Assembly: GCF_028858725.1 (NCBI RefSeq)
Contig: NC_084760.1
Span: 63,245,867 to 63,309,866 of the forward strand
Source: Colius striatus
Lineage: Eukaryota; Chordata; Aves; Coliiformes; Coliidae
Length of the DNA stretch: 64,000 bases
Reading direction: 5' to 3'
Part shown: in pieces, positions 63,599 through 64,000 of the stretch
How the letters are laid out: every line of letters begins with the position of its first letter
How positions within the stretch are numbered: the first letter of the stretch is position 1
Program-made: the position numbers and the translations under genes
Notes under the pieces: generated by a model
Seen by the model: the letters and a program-made list of their open reading frames with translations, nothing else
Told to the model about the DNA's origin: nothing
The model's database searches: none

Positions 63599-64000
63599 TG
63601 TTGTGGTTTAACCCCAGCCAGCAACTAAGCACTGCACAGACACTCTCTCACTCCCCCCACCCCTGGTGGGAGGGGAGAGAGAATAGGAAGTGTGAAAATG
63701 AGAAAACTCATGGATTGACATACAGACAGTTTAACAGATAAAGCAAATGCTACGCATACAAGCAAAGCAAAATAGAATTCATTCACCACTTCCCATAGGC
63801 AGGCAGGTGTTCAGCCATCCCCAGGAAAGCAGGGCTCCATCACATGTAACCATTACTTGGGAAGACAAACACTATCACTCTGAATGTCCCCCTTTCCTCC
63901 TTCCCCCAGCTTTATATGCTGTGTGATGCCACATGGTCTGGGATATCTGTTGGGTCAGCTGGGGTCAGCTGTCCCGGCTCTGTACCCTCTTGTGCACCTC
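63599..64000 (-). mobile_element. LTR of an avian endogenous retrovirus, minus orientation, cut by window edge
   Basis: It starts TGTTGTGGTTTAACCCCAGC on the plus strand, the reverse complement of the 3' end of the same LTR family found at 42697-43286. It continues through the shared region ('acttcccata', 'ccaggaaagcagggctcc', 'ttgggaagacaaac') and includes the reversed TATA box TTTATA at 63911-63916. About 400 of about 590 bp are in view, so solo LTR versus provirus cannot be decided. Confidence 0.88.

Noticed and set aside
1-64000. tRNA, rRNA, CRISPR, operon or defence-type systems
   Set aside because: Nothing of this kind was seen. Splice signals, CpG islands and CR1/LTR repeats show ordinary avian chromosomal DNA.

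Overview
The window is vertebrate nuclear DNA from a bird. It carries two multi-exon genes on the + strand, each starting in a CpG island: ABRACL (about 2.1-6.57 kb) and HECA (about 31.4-58.4 kb). This is the ABRACL-HECA neighbour pair known from human 6q24.1, so the block looks like conserved synteny. The bird assignment rests on several CR1 LINE fragments with the typical avian 3' end (ATTCTRTG-type repeats) and on avian-type endogenous retrovirus LTRs. The LTR in HECA intron 1 and at the right edge resembles one common in non-galliform birds; that narrower placement is inference.

Layout. 1-1.9 kb: upstream intergenic DNA with a solo LTR on the - strand. 1.95-2.7 kb: ABRACL CpG island, with a YY1-like site and a G-run tract. 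4761-6213: two coding exons giving an 89-residue costars-family protein, with a polyadenylation signal at 6543. 6.6-30.8 kb: about 24 kb of intergenic DNA without a recognisable gene. It holds a CR1 in two opposed pieces (17.05-18.46 kb), a near-perfect 70-bp inverted repeat (13.91/14.50 kb), a (CTCTC)19 tract (24.8 kb) and a short perfect hairpin (27.8 kb). 30.85-32.25 kb: HECA CpG island and exon 1. 31.76-46.68 kb: HECA intron 1, with a 590-bp solo LTR, a 42-bp perfect tandem duplication and homopolymer tracts. 46.7-54.08 kb: HECA exons 2-4. 54.08 to about 58.36 kb: probable long 3' UTR containing a CR1 tail. 58.4-64 kb: downstream intergenic DNA with two CR1 fragments and a second copy of the same LTR family in opposite orientation, cut by the window edge.

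The genes are functionally separate. ABRACL is a small costars protein linked to actin dynamics through cofilin. HECA is the vertebrate headcase homologue, a cysteine-rich regulator of growth and differentiation. All HECA exon junctions join in frame with GT/AG signals and give 531 residues, so it appears intact. No tRNA, rRNA, CRISPR or bacterial-type system is present, and I found no convincing undescribed system. The most distinctive observations are the 8-residue C-terminal extension of ABRACL, the inverted repeat near 14 kb, the opposed LTR pair bracketing HECA exons 2-4, and an open read-through of HECA exon 2 into intron 2 with a downstream polyadenylation signal.
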